From positions 62,001 to 126,000 of the forward strand of contig NZ_LOAS01000008.1 in NCBI RefSeq assembly GCF_001558155.1: DNA of 64,000 nt, written 5' to 3'. The position numbers and the translations under genes were made by a program. Origin of the DNA: Aliiruegeria sabulilitoris. GTDB taxonomy: Bacteria > Pseudomonadota > Alphaproteobacteria > Rhodobacterales > Rhodobacteraceae. The notes beneath the pieces are model-generated. The model worked only from the letters and a program-made list of their open reading frames with translations. It ran no database searches and had not been told where the DNA came from. This document shows, one piece after another, positions 62,919 to 64,000 of the stretch. Every line of letters begins with the position of its first letter. The first letter of the stretch is position 1.

Positions 62919-64000
62919 TCAATTTGCTGGCGAGTAGAAAATCGGCGAGCCCCAGGCGCGCTCCTGGATCACTGCGGGGACGTCCTCCAGAAGTGGCAAG
63001 TCGTTGCGCACGGCGTCATAGGTTGTCCAGCGCGGGGTCGGGATTTCGATGGCGCGGGCGTAGTAGAAGGCCATCGCCTGCGGGTTGTAGTCCTTGTCCG
63101 TCCAACTCCCCATGAGAATCGGCGCTCCTATGTCGTTGGTGAACATCGCTGTTTCCAGGTTCACGGTGTTGCCAACGGGCGGAAGCTTTCCCGTGGCCGG
63201 GTCAAGCACGCGCTCGCCGGCCCAGACCACGTCGATGATCTTTTCGTTCGCGTCGCCATATTCGTCGACCCAGCCCTTGATGATCTGGATCCGATCGAGA
63301 TTTGCGCCCATCGGGTCCTTTTCGGCATACACGGTAAAGGTCGGCGCCTCGCCAAGCGGAGGCAGGTTGCCGCCCATGTGGGTGCCCAACAGGTAGCCCT
63401 CCCGCGCCATCGCCACCGGGTCAGACGGGGCGGACAACCCAACACCGCTGAACATACGAATCTTTATGCGGGGGCCGGAAGTCGCGAAGGTCTCGCGCCG
63501 TTTCATCGCGTCCCAGATCCCGGCGCGGGTGTTTTCGGTCGCCCAAACGCCGGCGAGCGCTCCGATGGAAAGGTCCTGCCCGTCGATCCAGCCGGCGACG
63601 CTACCGGTGCGGCGGCGCTCCACGCTGCCATCTTCCGGCCCGTGCGCGCCGATGAAGCTGTCTTCGGCCACGGCAGACATCATGCCGTTGTGATTGTCGG
63701 TGCCGCCGATGAAGCCGTATTTGAACGGGTTCACGCCAAGCGCGAATTCATAGCCCAGCCCATCGATCAGCCCCCCGCGCACGAAATCGCGCTGGCGGAA
63801 GATGCGGCCCGAGTTCTTCTGGATAGAATCCGCGTTCTCGAAGCCGGCGAACTCGTCGGCGGCCCAGAACTTGCGGTGCACCTCCGAATTGCCCTTCACC
63901 TGCATCATCTCGATCAGCGGTTCGTAGGCCTGCCGCGTGCGGGCATATTCGAGGTCCATCGCCTCACCGAAGCTGTCGGTATCGGGGAACATGCGCCCCT
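62919..64000 (-). CDS. DUF3604 protein, second copy (N-terminus beyond window)
   Basis: The C-terminal part (about 360 residues) of a second DUF3604 protein; the frame is open at the window edge. It parallels the island copy: EPLIEMMQVKGNSEVH, NPFKYGFIGGTDNHNGMMS, GVWATENTRAGIWDAMKRRETFATSGPRI, ANLDRIQIIKGWVDE and the end EIPTPRWTTYDAVRNDL. It ends ...GSPIFYSPAN against ...TSPIWYSSGN in the other. Signal peptide and N-terminal HxH motif cannot be seen. It lies just outside attR, on the same strand as the first copy. Confidence 0.85.
   Translation of the reverse strand, partial: GRMFPDTDSFGEAMDLEYARTRQAYEPLIEMMQVKGNSEVHRKFWAADEFAGFENADSIQKNSGRIFRQRDFVRGGLIDGLGYEFALGVNPFKYGFIGGTDNHNGMMSAVAEDSFIGAHGPEDGSVERRRTGSVAGWIDGQDLSIGALAGVWATENTRAGIWDAMKRRETFATSGPRIKIRMFSGVGLSAPSDPVAMAREGYLLGTHMGGNLPPLGEAPTFTVYAEKDPMGANLDRIQIIKGWVDEYGDANEKIIDVVWAGERVLDPATGKLPPVGNTVNLETAMFTNDIGAPILMGSWTDKDYNPQAMAFYYARAIEIPTPRWTTYDAVRNDLPLLEDVPAVIQERAWGSPIFYSPAN

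Noticed and set aside
1-64000. CRISPR arrays, rRNA genes or insertion sequences
   Set aside because: No regularly spaced repeats, no rRNA sequence and no transposase with terminal inverted repeats were seen; the only mobile DNA is at the tRNA-Asn site.

Overview
The window looks like chromosomal DNA of an alphaproteobacterium of the Rhodobacterales (Roseobacter group). It has high G+C, tightly packed genes with many ATGA/GTGA start-stop overlaps, and gene families typical of that order: fused PntA with PntB, malate synthase G, NasT/NasS regulation of nitrate assimilation, and a CheB-CheD pair. The genus was not identified, and every assignment rests on reading the sequence without a database search.

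Positions 1-20330 are ordinary metabolic and regulatory DNA: a LuxR-type regulator, a DNA glycosylase, an MFS transporter, a HlyD/DUF3302 membrane pair, proton-translocating transhydrogenase (pntAB), a methyltransferase, a metallo-beta-lactamase-fold protein whose metal-binding motif is altered, kynureninase, an acetyltransferase, a C26 amidotransferase, a GlcG-like protein with malate synthase G, cheB-cheD, a cyclic-nucleotide-binding protein next to an orphan hydrogenase-maturation-type protease, an alpha/beta hydrolase and a DUF2478 protein.

Positions 20461-35808 form one assimilatory nitrate/nitrite locus on the plus strand: nasT, nasS, a leader with two hexaloop hairpins and an intrinsic terminator (the expected target of NasT antitermination), nitrate ABC transporter genes nrtA, nrtB and a fused double-ATPase nrtCD, a protein with three GAF-like repeats, a haemoglobin, nirB, nirD, nasA, a TrpD2-like protein, and a CysG whose methyltransferase half is truncated. 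Nitrate is imported, reduced by NasA to nitrite and by NirBD to ammonium. The CysG N-terminal half can finish sirohaem for NirB, but uroporphyrinogen III methylation probably needs another gene.

Positions 35862-54505 carry a small exported protein, fliG, a lipid A-type acyltransferase, a DUF1223 protein, a degenerate LuxR-like protein, divergent full-length acnB and acnA, a NYN-domain protein, ccdA, a TusA-like protein, an FAH-family enzyme, an aminotransferase, a phospholipase D-type protein, an EnvZ-like histidine kinase and an MBL hydrolase.

At 54554 lies tRNA-Asn(GUU), the attachment site of a 7.4-kb island. A 16-bp piece of the tRNA 3' end (54613-54628) is repeated directly at 61993-62008. 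Between the copies are a tyrosine integrase, a ParB-like protein, a serine recombinase, a secreted DUF3604 protein and an AraC-type regulator. Just past the distal copy is a frameshifted, truncated remnant of another tyrosine integrase, followed by a second DUF3604 gene that runs off the window. This suggests repeated integration at the same tRNA.
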